Notes under the pieces: model-generated | What the model was told of the DNA's origin: nothing | Databases searched by the model: none | Seen by the model: only the letters and a program-made list of their open reading frames with translations | In this document: in pieces, positions 42,411 through 50,393 of the stretch | Layout: the number at the start of each line of letters is the position of its first letter | Numbering within the stretch: position 1 is the stretch's first letter | Source: an uncultured bacterium | GTDB lineage: Bacteria > Actinomycetota > Coriobacteriia > Coriobacteriales > Coriobacteriaceae | Direction: 5' to 3' | Assembly (NCBI GenBank): GCA_905214425.1 | Contig: CAJMLY010000014.1 | Location: 1 to 52,313, forward strand | DNA length: 52,313 nt | Position numbers and translations under genes: made by a program

Positions 42411-43130
42411 ATGCCTACGCCCAAAAATGCACCGCTTTACCAGCAGATTTATGACGAAATCAAGGACGCGATCGAGAAAGGTGTTTATGCACCCAAGGAG
42501 CGTATTCCGTCCGAGCTTGAGCTAGCCGAGCAGTACGACGTGAGCCGCATTACGGTGCGCCGCGCCGTCGAGGAGCTGTGCTCCGATGGCTACCTGGTTA
42601 AGCAGCAGGGCCGTGGCACCTTTGTCTCCACGCCGCACATCAACCGCCAGTTCCACGCTTCGACGCTGCAGACGTTTACCGCGCTGTGTGCCGATAATGA
42701 CATGAAGGCGGGCGCGCATGTGGTCGATCGCCAGATTGTGCCGGCACGTCAAAACGAGATGGAGTTCTTTGGCCTGCAGAAGGACGCGCTGCTGCTGCAC
42801 ATCAAGCGCGTGCGTACGGCCGACGGCGAGCCCATTTTTGAGGAGAACATCTTTGTGCCGTTTGACGCCTACCGTGAGCTGTTGACGGCCGATCTTGAGG
42901 ACAAGTCGATTTTTTCCGAGGTCGAGCGTGTTGGCGGAACGCCGATTGTCTCGGTTGGCTACCGCACGGTCGAGGCCGTTCGTGCCAATACCGAGCAGGC
43001 GGCCGAGCTGGGCATCGCTCCGCACGATCCACTACTCAACCTGCGTGCCGGCTTTATCGGCCCCAATGGCGAGCCGGTCCTGATGGGTAAGCAGTACTAC
43101 GTGGGATCGCGCTACGTTATGGTCATGTAG
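42411..43130 (+). CDS. GntR/HutC-family regulator with UTRA domain (second)
   Basis: A 239-residue regulator. The winged helix is at about 8-75 (PLYQQIYDEIKDAIEKGVYAPKERIPSELEL, VSRITVRRAVEELCSDGYL, GRGTFVS). The UTRA domain (about 95-235) ends VLMGKQYYVGSRYVMVM, closely like the third regulator (LLLGRQKIVGSRYVFDI), so these two are recent paralogues. It probably controls the PTS operon, the transporter and itself through TATAACG-type sites. The ribosome site is weak. Confidence 0.88.
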   Translation: MPTPKNAPLYQQIYDEIKDAIEKGVYAPKERIPSELELAEQYDVSRITVRRAVEELCSDGYLVKQQGRGTFVSTPHINRQFHASTLQTFTALCADNDMKAGAHVVDRQIVPARQNEMEFFGLQKDALLLHIKRVRTADGEPIFEENIFVPFDAYRELLTADLEDKSIFSEVERVGGTPIVSVGYRTVEAVRANTEQAAELGIAPHDPLLNLRAGFIGPNGEPVLMGKQYYVGSRYVMVM

Positions 43131-43138
43131 GGTTGGTT

Positions 43139-43310
43139 CCGCCGTTCTGACGAACGGCGGACCGGTCGACGCTGCAAACGCCCCTAAGCGGCAATCTGAC
43201 GTTCAATCGTCGGTCGCGTACCAAAGTACGCTTCCCTCCTCTTTCACGTCACCTTGCTCGCTTAGGGGCGTTTTCGCTGACTTATGCTCAACCTGCGACG
43301 TTTCCGTGCT
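43139..43310 (+). repeat. Structured repeat family 2, copy B
   Basis: Starts with the hairpin CCGCCGTT/AACGGCGG (43139-43160) nine bases after the GntR stop. The main arms AAACGCCCCTAAGCG (43176-43190) and CGCTTAGGGGCGTTT (43259-43273) are perfect. GACGT (43198-43202) pairs with ACGTC (43246-43250), where copy A has GGCGT with ACGCC. An inner CGTAC/GTACG hairpin replaces the inner one of copy A. Confidence 0.87.
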
Positions 43311-43402
43311 CATTCGGAAAGTGTCCAATAATCCACGCTCATTCGCCTTGGATTGCGCCGCCCATGGCCGGCGGCCGGGCGACGCCGGTCCGCGTGGCGG
43401 CG

Positions 43403-43408
43403 TATAAT
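43403..43408 (+). promoter_or_regulatory. -10 element of recQ
   Basis: TATAAT, a consensus -10, 31 bases before the recQ start codon. The -35 region is GC-rich with no match to TTGACA. Confidence 0.5.
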
Positions 43409-43439
43409 CGGCGGCAGATGACTTGGACGTTAGGAAACC

Positions 43440-45419
43440 ATGACCGATAGCATGCAGCAGATGGCGCTCGACACGCTCGGCGCCTATTTTGGCTACACCT
43501 CGTTTCGCCCGGGACAGGACCGCATGGTCGATGCGATCCTTGCCGGTCGCGATGCGCTGGGCGTTATGCCCACAGGCGCCGGCAAGTCTATCTGCTACCA
43601 GGTCCCCGCGCTCATGCTGCCCGGCATCACCTTTGTGGTGAGCCCGTTGCTGTCGCTTATGGAGGACCAGACCCGCGCGCTGCTCGCGGCGGGTGCGCGC
43701 CCCAGTTATCTCAACTCCAGCCTTACGCCGGCTCAGCAAAATACCGTGCTCAAGCGGGCGCGCGAGGGCCGCTATCAGCTTATGTATGTGGCACCCGAGC
43801 GTCTGCTCGAGCCGCGCTTTTTAGCCTTTGCGCAGGAAGCCGCGGCGGACGGTGGCATTGGCGTGCCGCTCGTGGCCATTGACGAGGCCCACTGCGTGAG
43901 CCAGTGGGGCCAGGATTTTCGTCCCGCCTACCTGCAGATTCGTGAGTTTATCGATTCGCTGCCGCAGCGCCCCATCGTGGCGGCCTTTACCGCTACGGCG
44001 ACCGAGCGCGTGCGTGCGGACATTCAGCAGATGCTTGGCCTGCAAAACCCCGCGACGGTGGTGACGGGCTTCGATCGCAAGAACCTCTACTTTGGTTGCG
44101 AAGAGATGGGCGACAAGGCCAAGACCGCATGGGTGCGCGACTACGTGATCGCGCATTCGGGCGAGAGCGGCATCGTGTATTGCTCGACCCGCAAGACGGT
44201 CGACGCGCTGGCCGCGGAGCTTGCCGAGGCACTGGGCCCCAGCGGCATTCGTGTGGGGCGCTACCATGCCGGCATGGGCAACGACGCCCGCCGCCAGAGC
44301 CAGCGTGCCTTTATCGACGACGACATCCAGGTGATGGTTGCCACCAACGCCTTTGGCATGGGCATCGACAAGCCCAACGTGCGCTACGTGATTCACAACA
44401 ACGTGCCCGAGAGCATTGAGGCGTACTACCAGGAGGCGGGCCGCGCCGGCCGCGATGGCGATCCGGCAAGCTGCCACCTGCTGTGGAACGGCAACGATTT
44501 CCGTATGCGCCGCTTTTTGATCGACCGCGGCGATGCGGCCGACGAGGCGCTTGACGACGAACAGCGCGCGTGGGCGCTCCAGAACCGTTATCGCCTGCTC
44601 AGCCAGATGGAGGGCTACTGCAATACCACCGGCTGCCTGCGCGAATACATGCTGCGCTACTTTGGCGACGAAGCCGCGGCCGAGCATGCGGTTGCGGCTG
44701 CTGCGGGCGGCACCGCAGACGACGCCGAGGGCTGCGGCAACTGCAGCAACTGCCTTACGCAGTTCGAGGTCGAGGACGTCACCGATATGGCCCGCGCCGC
44801 TGTGCGCTATGTGGCCACGCGTCCCATGCGCTTTGGTAAGTCGCTCATCGCCGATGTGCTCCACGGCGGCAATACCGAGCGCATTCGCCAGATGCATCTG
44901 GACGAGGACCGTGGCTATGGTGAGCTGTCGAGCGAATCGGTCGGACGCATTAAGGACATCATCGGGCAGCTGTGCGGCCGCGGTTATTTGGCAGCCTCGC
45001 AGGGGCAATACCCGGTCGTGGGGCTGGGCCCGCGTGCCACCGAGGTCGAGGATGAGGCGTTTGCCTTTACCGTTAGGCGTCGCGCGTCCAAGCGCAAGGC
45101 CTCGGCCCGCGCCCGCCGTGCGGTGGATCTGCTGCGCGAGGAGGCCGAGCTGGATCAACGCCCGCGCGTGGGCGATGATGCCGAGCTGTTCGAGCGCCTG
45201 CGTGCCCTCCGCAAGGAGATCTCTGCGGAGCTGGAGATGGCGCCGTATATGGTCTTTTCCGACAAGGCCCTGCGCGGCCTGTGCCGCCTGCGCCCGCAGA
45301 CGCGCGACGAGCTGATCCAGGTCAACGGTATTGGCGAGAAAAAAGCCGACGCCTTTGGCGAGCAGTTTATGACGGCGATTGAAGAATTTGAGTCCGAGCA
45401 TGCGCGGGATGGAGCGTAA
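43440..45419 (+). CDS. recQ: ATP-dependent DNA helicase RecQ
   Basis: A 659-residue 3'-5' helicase. Walker A is VMPTGAGKS (Lys49), motif II is IDEAHC, and motif VI is QEAGRAGRDG. The RQC zinc site uses the cysteines of CNTTGC and CGNCSNC. The C-terminal HRDC domain (about 575-650) contains ALRGLCRLRPQTRDELIQVNGIGEKKADAFG. It unwinds forks, recombination intermediates and hairpins. The GntR gene starts three bases after its stop, an unexpected operon partner. Confidence 0.95.
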   Translation: MTDSMQQMALDTLGAYFGYTSFRPGQDRMVDAILAGRDALGVMPTGAGKSICYQVPALMLPGITFVVSPLLSLMEDQTRALLAAGARPSYLNSSLTPAQQNTVLKRAREGRYQLMYVAPERLLEPRFLAFAQEAAADGGIGVPLVAIDEAHCVSQWGQDFRPAYLQIREFIDSLPQRPIVAAFTATATERVRADIQQMLGLQNPATVVTGFDRKNLYFGCEEMGDKAKTAWVRDYVIAHSGESGIVYCSTRKTVDALAAELAEALGPSGIRVGRYHAGMGNDARRQSQRAFIDDDIQVMVATNAFGMGIDKPNVRYVIHNNVPESIEAYYQEAGRAGRDGDPASCHLLWNGNDFRMRRFLIDRGDAADEALDDEQRAWALQNRYRLLSQMEGYCNTTGCLREYMLRYFGDEAAAEHAVAAAAGGTADDAEGCGNCSNCLTQFEVEDVTDMARAAVRYVATRPMRFGKSLIADVLHGGNTERIRQMHLDEDRGYGELSSESVGRIKDIIGQLCGRGYLAASQGQYPVVGLGPRATEVEDEAFAFTVRRRASKRKASARARRAVDLLREEAELDQRPRVGDDAELFERLRALRKEISAELEMAPYMVFSDKALRGLCRLRPQTRDELIQVNGIGEKKADAFGEQFMTAIEEFESEHARDGA

Positions 45420-45421
45420 CG

Positions 45422-46186
45422 ATGGTAGCCGATAGCAAGACCGAACGTTCCGACCGTACTGACGTGTCCGCCGTGCCGCTGTACCAGCAGGTTATGGACG
45501 ACCTAAAGGGTGAGATTGCGCGCGGCGTGTACGCAGCCGGCTCGCGCATTCCTTCCGAGATGGAGCTCGCGAAGTCCTATGGCGTGGGGCGCGTCACCGT
45601 GCGCCGTGCCATCGAGGAGCTGTCGCGCGCGGGGTATCTCAACCGCCAGCAGGGGAGGGGCACCTTTGTGTGTGCGCCCAAGCTCAAGCGCAAGATTCGC
45701 CAGAAGGGTGACGTCCAGAGCTTTACTGAGGGTTGTGCTGCCAACGACATGGTGCCGGGTGCGCGTCTGGTGTCGCGCACGGTGGTCGCGGCGACGCACG
45801 AGGATGCGGCGTTCTTTGGCGTGGAGCCCGGCTGCGAGCTTATCGTGGTCGAACGCGTGCGCACAGCCGACGGCATCCCTGTCATGCTCGAGAACAACGC
45901 CTTTGTGCTCGCCGACCATCCCTATCTGCAGACGCTTGCCGACAAGGACCTCACCGATAACTCAATCTTTGCGCTCGTTGCCGAGCATTCGGGCCGTGCG
46001 CCGCTCAAGTCCGACCCCTGCACCGTGGAGATTGCGCTTGCCGATGCTCAGACGGCCCCGCTGCTGGAGGTGCCGGTCGGCGAGCCGCTTTTCTATATGG
46101 AGGCCTACTTTACCGACGCTGGCGGGCGCCCTCTACTGCTCGGCCGCCAAAAGATCGTGGGCTCGCGCTACGTCTTCGACATCTAA
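45422..46186 (+). CDS. GntR/HutC-family regulator with UTRA domain (third)
   Basis: A 254-residue regulator. The winged helix is at about 18-85 (PLYQQVMDDLKGEIARGVYAAGSRIPSEMEL, VGRVTVRRAIEELSRAGYL, GRGTFVC). The UTRA domain follows. It is most similar to the second regulator. It is likely co-transcribed with recQ and lies just upstream of the third SIS gene, with a pair of direct repeats in the gap, so it should regulate that gene. Confidence 0.88.
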   Translation: MVADSKTERSDRTDVSAVPLYQQVMDDLKGEIARGVYAAGSRIPSEMELAKSYGVGRVTVRRAIEELSRAGYLNRQQGRGTFVCAPKLKRKIRQKGDVQSFTEGCAANDMVPGARLVSRTVVAATHEDAAFFGVEPGCELIVVERVRTADGIPVMLENNAFVLADHPYLQTLADKDLTDNSIFALVAEHSGRAPLKSDPCTVEIALADAQTAPLLEVPVGEPLFYMEAYFTDAGGRPLLLGRQKIVGSRYVFDI

Positions 46187-46195
46187 CGTCCACAG

Positions 46196-46278
46196 ATAGA
46201 ACAACATAGAACAAATTTGCCGGGATGACTTCACGGGCGTTATTACACGTGTTATAAATAGGACAACATAGAACGACC
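46196..46278. promoter_or_regulatory. Operator candidates before the third SIS gene
   Basis: Direct repeats ATAGAACAACATAGAACAAA (46196-46215) and ATAGGACAACATAGAACGAC (46258-46277) are 62 bases apart. Between them lies the near-palindrome TTATTACACGTGTTATAA (46240-46257). Each repeat itself holds two ATAG(A/G)ACA units ten bases apart, one helical turn. These are good candidates for the third GntR regulator. Confidence 0.6.
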
Positions 46279-46330
46279 GCAGGTACGAGCTGCCGTCGCT
46301 CAAAGCCATCCCACAAGGAGGAACATCAGG

Positions 46331-47299
46331 ATGAACGCACATGATCTGGTTCAGGAAGTCATCGAGCGCAAGGGCAAGATCGAGAACGTCTTTTGGATCG
46401 CTTGCGGCGGTTCGATGATCGACCTGATGCCGGCCAACGAGCTGCTCAAGCGCGAGGCCATCACGTTTACCTCGGCGGTCTACACGGCACGCGAGTTTTG
46501 CCTGATGGCCCCCAAGAGCCTAGGGCCGAAGTCGCTCGTTATTGCCTGCAGCCACAGCGGCAACACGCAGGAGGTCGTCGACGGCTGCGAGATGGCGCTG
46601 GCCGCCGGTGCCGAGGTCGTTGCCCTCACCGACTGCGAGGGCTCCAAGATCGACAACGGCAAGTGGACTACCTGGGTCTATCCCTGGGGCGAGGGCGTGC
46701 CGCAGGCCGAGGTGCCGCAGGGCATCGGCGCTCTGATCGCCGCCGAGCTGCTTGACCAGCAGGAAGGCTACGAGGCACTTGCCGACATGTACGAGGGCCT
46801 CAAGCAGATGGATGCGCTGCTGCCCGCCGCCCGCGAGAAGGTCAACGCCGAGCTGGGCGCCCGCTTTGCCGAGCTCTGCCAGCAACACAAGTTCTTCTAT
46901 ATCCTGGGTTCCGGACCCAACTTTAGCCAGACCTACGCCATGGCAATTTGCTCGCTCATGGAGATGCAGTGGCAGCACTGCTGCTATATTCACTCCGGCG
47001 AGTACTTCCACGGCCCGTTCGAGGCCACCGAGCCCGGCGTGTTCTACTTTGTGCAGCTTGGCGCGGGCGAGTGCCGCCCTATGGAGGAGCGTGCCCTTGC
47101 GTTCCTCAACACGCACACCGATACGATTATGGTGCTCGATGCGCTTGAGTACGGCGTGGGCGAAGTGCCTGCCAGCGTGCGTTCGTTCCTGGAGCCGATC
47201 TTCTTCTACAACATGAGCTGCGAGCTGCGCGCCGCCCGCGGCAAGGTCTTCGACCACAGCCCCGAGGTTCGTCGCTATATGGGCATCGAGCAGTACTAA
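46331..47299 (+). CDS. Fructoselysine-6-phosphate deglycase-like SIS protein (third paralogue)
   Basis: A 322-residue double SIS-domain protein. The first domain has VFWIACGGSMIDLMPANELL and ACSHSGNTQEVVDGCEMA; the second has LGSGPNFSQTYAMAICSLMEMQW and SGEYFHGPFEATEPGVFYF, then ECRPMEERALAFL and RRYMGIEQY at the end. These match E. coli FrlB, as I remember it, better than the other two paralogues do (GExxHGPxE then VEPGVPFLF, and an RRYYG ending). It should convert fructoselysine-6-phosphate or a similar compound to glucose-6-phosphate and amino acid. Strong AAGGAGG site. Confidence 0.85.
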   Translation: MNAHDLVQEVIERKGKIENVFWIACGGSMIDLMPANELLKREAITFTSAVYTAREFCLMAPKSLGPKSLVIACSHSGNTQEVVDGCEMALAAGAEVVALTDCEGSKIDNGKWTTWVYPWGEGVPQAEVPQGIGALIAAELLDQQEGYEALADMYEGLKQMDALLPAAREKVNAELGARFAELCQQHKFFYILGSGPNFSQTYAMAICSLMEMQWQHCCYIHSGEYFHGPFEATEPGVFYFVQLGAGECRPMEERALAFLNTHTDTIMVLDALEYGVGEVPASVRSFLEPIFFYNMSCELRAARGKVFDHSPEVRRYMGIEQY

Positions 47300-47322
47300 T
47301 ATACCGGGAATAACCTCTCACG

Positions 47323-47354
47323 ACGGGGTCTGCGCTGCGCGCGGGCTCCGTTTT
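47323..47354 (+). terminator. Probable terminator of the third SIS gene
   Basis: ACGGGG (47323-47328) pairs with CTCCGT (47346-47351, one wobble), with GCGC/GCGC possible inside, then TTTT. Confidence 0.55.
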
Positions 47355-47427
47355 GCGTTGTGGCGGCCGGATTCGTGTCTGCGCGGAAAAGTATTCACCT
47401 TCGATTCGCAAGGGCATTGCGTGAGTC

Positions 47428-47470
47428 AAAAAAAGCGTGCCGCGCCGGGTATTTCCGGCGCGGCACGCTT
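47428..47470 (-). terminator. Strong terminator of the hydroxyacid dehydrogenase gene
   Basis: A perfect 16-base stem, 47433-47448 with 47455-47470 (AAGCGTGCCGCGCCGG arms), loop of six, with seven T on the minus strand. GATTCGCAAGG occurs on both sides (47403-47413 and 47484-47494). Confidence 0.92.
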
Positions 47471-47511
47471 AGTATCGCGCTTAGATTCGCAAGGTTGCGG
47501 CAGCCAGCGGC

Positions 47512-48489
47512 CTACTTTGCGTCGTAGGCCTCGGCGTCCCACCAGTCGAGCTGGGCGATGTTGTCGCGGATGTGCTGGCAGCTCTTGTGGAAGCCCTCGA
47601 GCTCATACTCGGACAGGTCGAGCGTGTAGACCTCTTCGACGCCCTCGGCGCCGATCACGCACGGCAGGGAGGTAAAGATGCCCTCCTCGTCATACTGGCC
47701 GGTCATGAGCGTGGAGGCGGAAAGCACGGCGTGCTCGTTGTGCAGCACGGCAGCGCAGACGCGCGCGGCGGAGTTGGCGACGGCGTACTCGGTGCACTGC
47801 TTGCCCTGGTAGGTCACATAGCCGCCCTTGCGCGCGAGCTCCTCGACCTCCATGTGGTCAAAGGCGTACTTGTCGGGGTTCTCGGCCTGGAGCTCGTTGA
47901 GGCTCTTACCGGCGATGGTCGCGGCCTTAAAGGCAGCCAGCTGGCTAAAGCCGTGCTCGCCAATCATGTAGGCGTCGATGGACTTGGGGCTCACGCCGAC
48001 CTTCTTGGAGATCTCGGTGCGCAGGCGGGCGGAATCCAGACCGCAGCCCGAGCCGATGATCTTCTTGGGATCGTAGCCGGTCAGGTGCCACAGCTCGGTG
48101 CACACGACGTCGCAGGGGTTGGAGATGCTCACGAAGATGCCGTCGAAGCCAGCGTCGACGATGCGTTTGGCAAAGGTGCGGGCGGCGTCGGTGGTAAAGA
48201 ACAGCTCGCCGTCGCGGTTGCCGGCGGCCAGCGCGACCTTGCCGGCGGCGTTGACGATGACGTCGCAGCAGGCCAGCTCCTCGTAGTGGTCGTAGCAGTT
48301 GACGATCTTGGTGTTATACGGGACAAACGAAAGGGAGTCGCGCAGGTCCTGGACCTCGGACGTCACCTTGGCCTCGTTGATATCGCACAGGTACAGCTCA
48401 TCGGCAATGCCCTGCATGAGCAGGCTGTTGGCGACATGTGCTCCTACGTGGCCCTGGCCGACCACACCGATTTTACGCGTCTGGTACAT
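47512..48489 (-). CDS. L-lactate / L-2-hydroxyisocaproate dehydrogenase family enzyme
   Basis: A 325-residue NAD-dependent dehydrogenase of the lactate/malate family. The Rossmann loop is GVVGQGHVGAHV. FVSISNPCDV and GCGLDSARLRTEIS (substrate-binding Arg) are present, and the catalytic His lies in MIGEHGFSQ. The usual lactate dehydrogenase HGDS is HGFS here, which together with the overall pattern resembles L-2-hydroxyisocaproate dehydrogenases. It reduces a 2-oxoacid, regenerating NAD in fermentation. I use the ATG at 48489 with GAAAGGA upstream; the longer open frame to 48933 overlaps metA antisense and is not real. Confidence 0.87.
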   Translation of the reverse strand: MYQTRKIGVVGQGHVGAHVANSLLMQGIADELYLCDINEAKVTSEVQDLRDSLSFVPYNTKIVNCYDHYEELACCDVIVNAAGKVALAAGNRDGELFFTTDAARTFAKRIVDAGFDGIFVSISNPCDVVCTELWHLTGYDPKKIIGSGCGLDSARLRTEISKKVGVSPKSIDAYMIGEHGFSQLAAFKAATIAGKSLNELQAENPDKYAFDHMEVEELARKGGYVTYQGKQCTEYAVANSAARVCAAVLHNEHAVLSASTLMTGQYDEEGIFTSLPCVIGAEGVEEVYTLDLSEYELEGFHKSCQHIRDNIAQLDWWDAEAYDAK

Positions 48490-48568
48490 ATATGTATCCT
48501 TTCGGCCGAGTTTTTCGCGTCGAACCATTGTAGCGTCCAGCTGCCACTTTGCTAGACTAAAGTGCCGT

Positions 48569-48593
48569 AGATTTTTGGGACATGCCTTAATCT
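48569..48593 (+). repeat. Repeat family 6, copy A (TTTGGGACATGCC motif)
   Basis: AGATT (48569-48573) and AATCT (48589-48593) enclose TTTGGGACATGCCTT. The same loop recurs reversed at 51330-51366 with a longer, different outer stem. It lies between the divergent dehydrogenase and metA genes. Confidence 0.7.
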
Positions 48594-48700
48594 CTACTTT
48601 TGGAGTGATTTGGGCCGCTGACGGCATCGCTGGGCGATGTGCTCGCGCGGATAGGGCTGCTCGTTGTACCATAGCTGCAACTGACTCGTAAGGAGCATCC

Positions 48701-49627
48701 ATGCCCATTCGCATTCCCGACGCCCTCCCTGCCGCCGCGCAGCTCGAGAGCGAGAACATCTTTGTCATGACCGAGTACCGCGCGCTGCACCAGGACATCC
48801 GTCCTCTGCGCGTGCTCATCCTCAACCTCATGCCCACCAAGATCGCCACCGAGACGCAGATCATGCGCAAGCTCTCCAACACGCCGCTACAGGTGGAGGT
48901 GGACCTGCTGCGCACCAAGACGCACGAGGCCACGCACGTGAGCGCCGGCCACCTGGAGACGTTCTACCGCACGTTTGACGACATCCGCGACATCCACTAC
49001 GACGGCCTGATCATCACGGGCGCGCCGGTGGAGCAGATGCCGTTCGAGGAGGTCGACTACTGGCCCGAGCTCTGCCAGATCATGGATTGGTCCACCACGC
49101 ACGTGCACTCTACGCTGCACATTTGTTGGGGCGCGCAGGCCGGCCTGTACCACCACTACGGTATTCAGAAGCACGATCTGCCGGCAAAGGCGAGTGGCGT
49201 ATTTGAGCATTATCTGGTGAAGCCGCAAAGCCCGCTGGTCCGCGGCTTTGACGACCGTTTCTATGCCGTGCATTCGCGCAACACCGATGTGCGCCGCGAG
49301 GACGTGGAGGCCGAGCCGCAGCTTGAGGTCGTGGCCGTGTCCGACGAGGTGGGCCTGTACATCGTCAAGTCGACCGACAGCCGTCGCTTCTTTGTCTTTG
49401 GCCATCCCGAGTACGATACTGACACGCTGCGCCTGGAGTACGAGCGCGACGTGAAGCGCGGGCTCAACCCCCAGGTGCCGGCGCATTACTTCCCAGGTGA
49501 CGACCCCGCTGCCGAGCCGCGCAACGTCTGGCGCAGCCAGGCTCAGCTGCTCTACACCAATTGGCTCAACTACTACGTCTACCAGACCACGCCCTACGAC
49601 CTAGCCCGCGCCGGCGAGGAGCACTAG
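48701..49627 (+). CDS. metA: Homoserine O-acetyltransferase (MetA family)
   Basis: A 308-residue enzyme of the MetA fold. Catalytic Cys142 is in HICWGAQAGLYHHYG, with His235 and Glu237 in FGHPEYD. Residue 111 is Glu (TGAPVEQMPFEEVDYW). In this family Glu111 is known to go with acetyl-CoA use and Gly111 with succinyl-CoA use, so despite the MetA name it should make O-acetyl-L-homoserine for methionine synthesis. TAAGGAG lies eight bases before the ATG. No other methionine gene is adjacent. Confidence 0.93.
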   Translation: MPIRIPDALPAAAQLESENIFVMTEYRALHQDIRPLRVLILNLMPTKIATETQIMRKLSNTPLQVEVDLLRTKTHEATHVSAGHLETFYRTFDDIRDIHYDGLIITGAPVEQMPFEEVDYWPELCQIMDWSTTHVHSTLHICWGAQAGLYHHYGIQKHDLPAKASGVFEHYLVKPQSPLVRGFDDRFYAVHSRNTDVRREDVEAEPQLEVVAVSDEVGLYIVKSTDSRRFFVFGHPEYDTDTLRLEYERDVKRGLNPQVPAHYFPGDDPAAEPRNVWRSQAQLLYTNWLNYYVYQTTPYDLARAGEEH

Positions 49628-49650
49628 GCTGTCGGGAGGTACGCTGGCAT

Positions 49651-50247
49651 TTAGGCGCTGACGATGTTGGGCAGCGGCAGGTCGTGGGCGTCGGTGGGAA
49701 CGTGTTCGACGCGCTGTTCGTCAAAGGCGATGCCGGTGATTTGGCATGCGGGCGAGAGCATGGGCAGGTAGCGGTCGTAGCAGCCGCCGCCGTAGCCCAG
49801 GCGCGCGCCGGTGCGGTCGAAAGCTACGAGCGGCACGACAACCATGTCGAGCTCGGCGGCGGGCACGATGGGGAAGTGGTCGCTGTCGACGTCCGTGGCT
49901 GCGAAGGCCCGCGTAGGGTGGGCGATAAACGGGGCCTCGGACGCATCGCCGGCAGAGACTGCCCGCATGCACATGCACTGGCCACAAGCCATGGCGTCTG
50001 TTGCCGAGAGCATGCACGGATAGGCCACGCGCCAGCCACGCGCGACGGCCGCGGCGGCAAACGCGGCTGGGTCGACCTCGGAACCCATGGCGGCATAGAC
50101 GGCAACGGTGTGCGGTGCCGCGGCACCCAAGCGATCCATCAGCTCAACAAGCCGCGCGCATACAACAGCAGACTTCGCCGCCCGCACATCCAAATCAATC
50201 GCATCGCGCCGAGCAATCACCGCCCGCCGCAACTCAGCCTTATCCAT
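49651..50247 (-). CDS. 5-formyltetrahydrofolate cyclo-ligase
   Basis: A 198-residue ATP-dependent enzyme that converts 5-formyl-THF to 5,10-methenyl-THF. The N-terminal KAELRRAVIARRDAI and the C-terminal signature LGYGGGCYDRYLP are typical, as is YAAMGSEVDPAAF. I start at the ATG at 50247; a GTG further up would add nine residues. It converges with metA with 23 bases between stops and no clear terminator. A copy of repeat family 4 lies 20 bases upstream. Confidence 0.9.
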   Translation of the reverse strand: MDKAELRRAVIARRDAIDLDVRAAKSAVVCARLVELMDRLGAAAPHTVAVYAAMGSEVDPAAFAAAAVARGWRVAYPCMLSATDAMACGQCMCMRAVSAGDASEAPFIAHPTRAFAATDVDSDHFPIVPAAELDMVVVPLVAFDRTGARLGYGGGCYDRYLPMLSPACQITGIAFDEQRVEHVPTDAHDLPLPNIVSA

Positions 50248-50266
50248 CCCAGCCTCATCTCCCAAA

Positions 50267-50310
50267 CCTTCCAAAAAGGGACAGGTTTATTTTGGCAGGT
50301 TTTTTCTGGG
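50267..50310 (-). repeat. Repeat family 4, copy C (reversed)
   Basis: Reverse complement of the 40138-40182 element: GGGACAGGTTTATTTTGG core with flanking CCTTCCAAAA and TTTTGGCAGG (one mismatch). Read on the minus strand it lies in the leader of the cyclo-ligase gene. Confidence 0.78.
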
Positions 50311-50393
50311 CAAACGCGATATGGGCAGTAAAGCCACCGCAAATATGCCTGTGAACTGCGCCCTTTGTGGTTGTTTGGGCCTATGCGTTAATG

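Noticed and set aside
43821..45401. Open frame of 526 codons opposite recQ
   Set aside because: Antisense shadow; recQ motifs are complete on the plus strand.
48490..48933. N-terminal extension of the hydroxyacid dehydrogenase
   Set aside because: The extra 148 codons overlap metA antisense and have no homologous domain; a ribosome site and Rossmann start sit at 48489.
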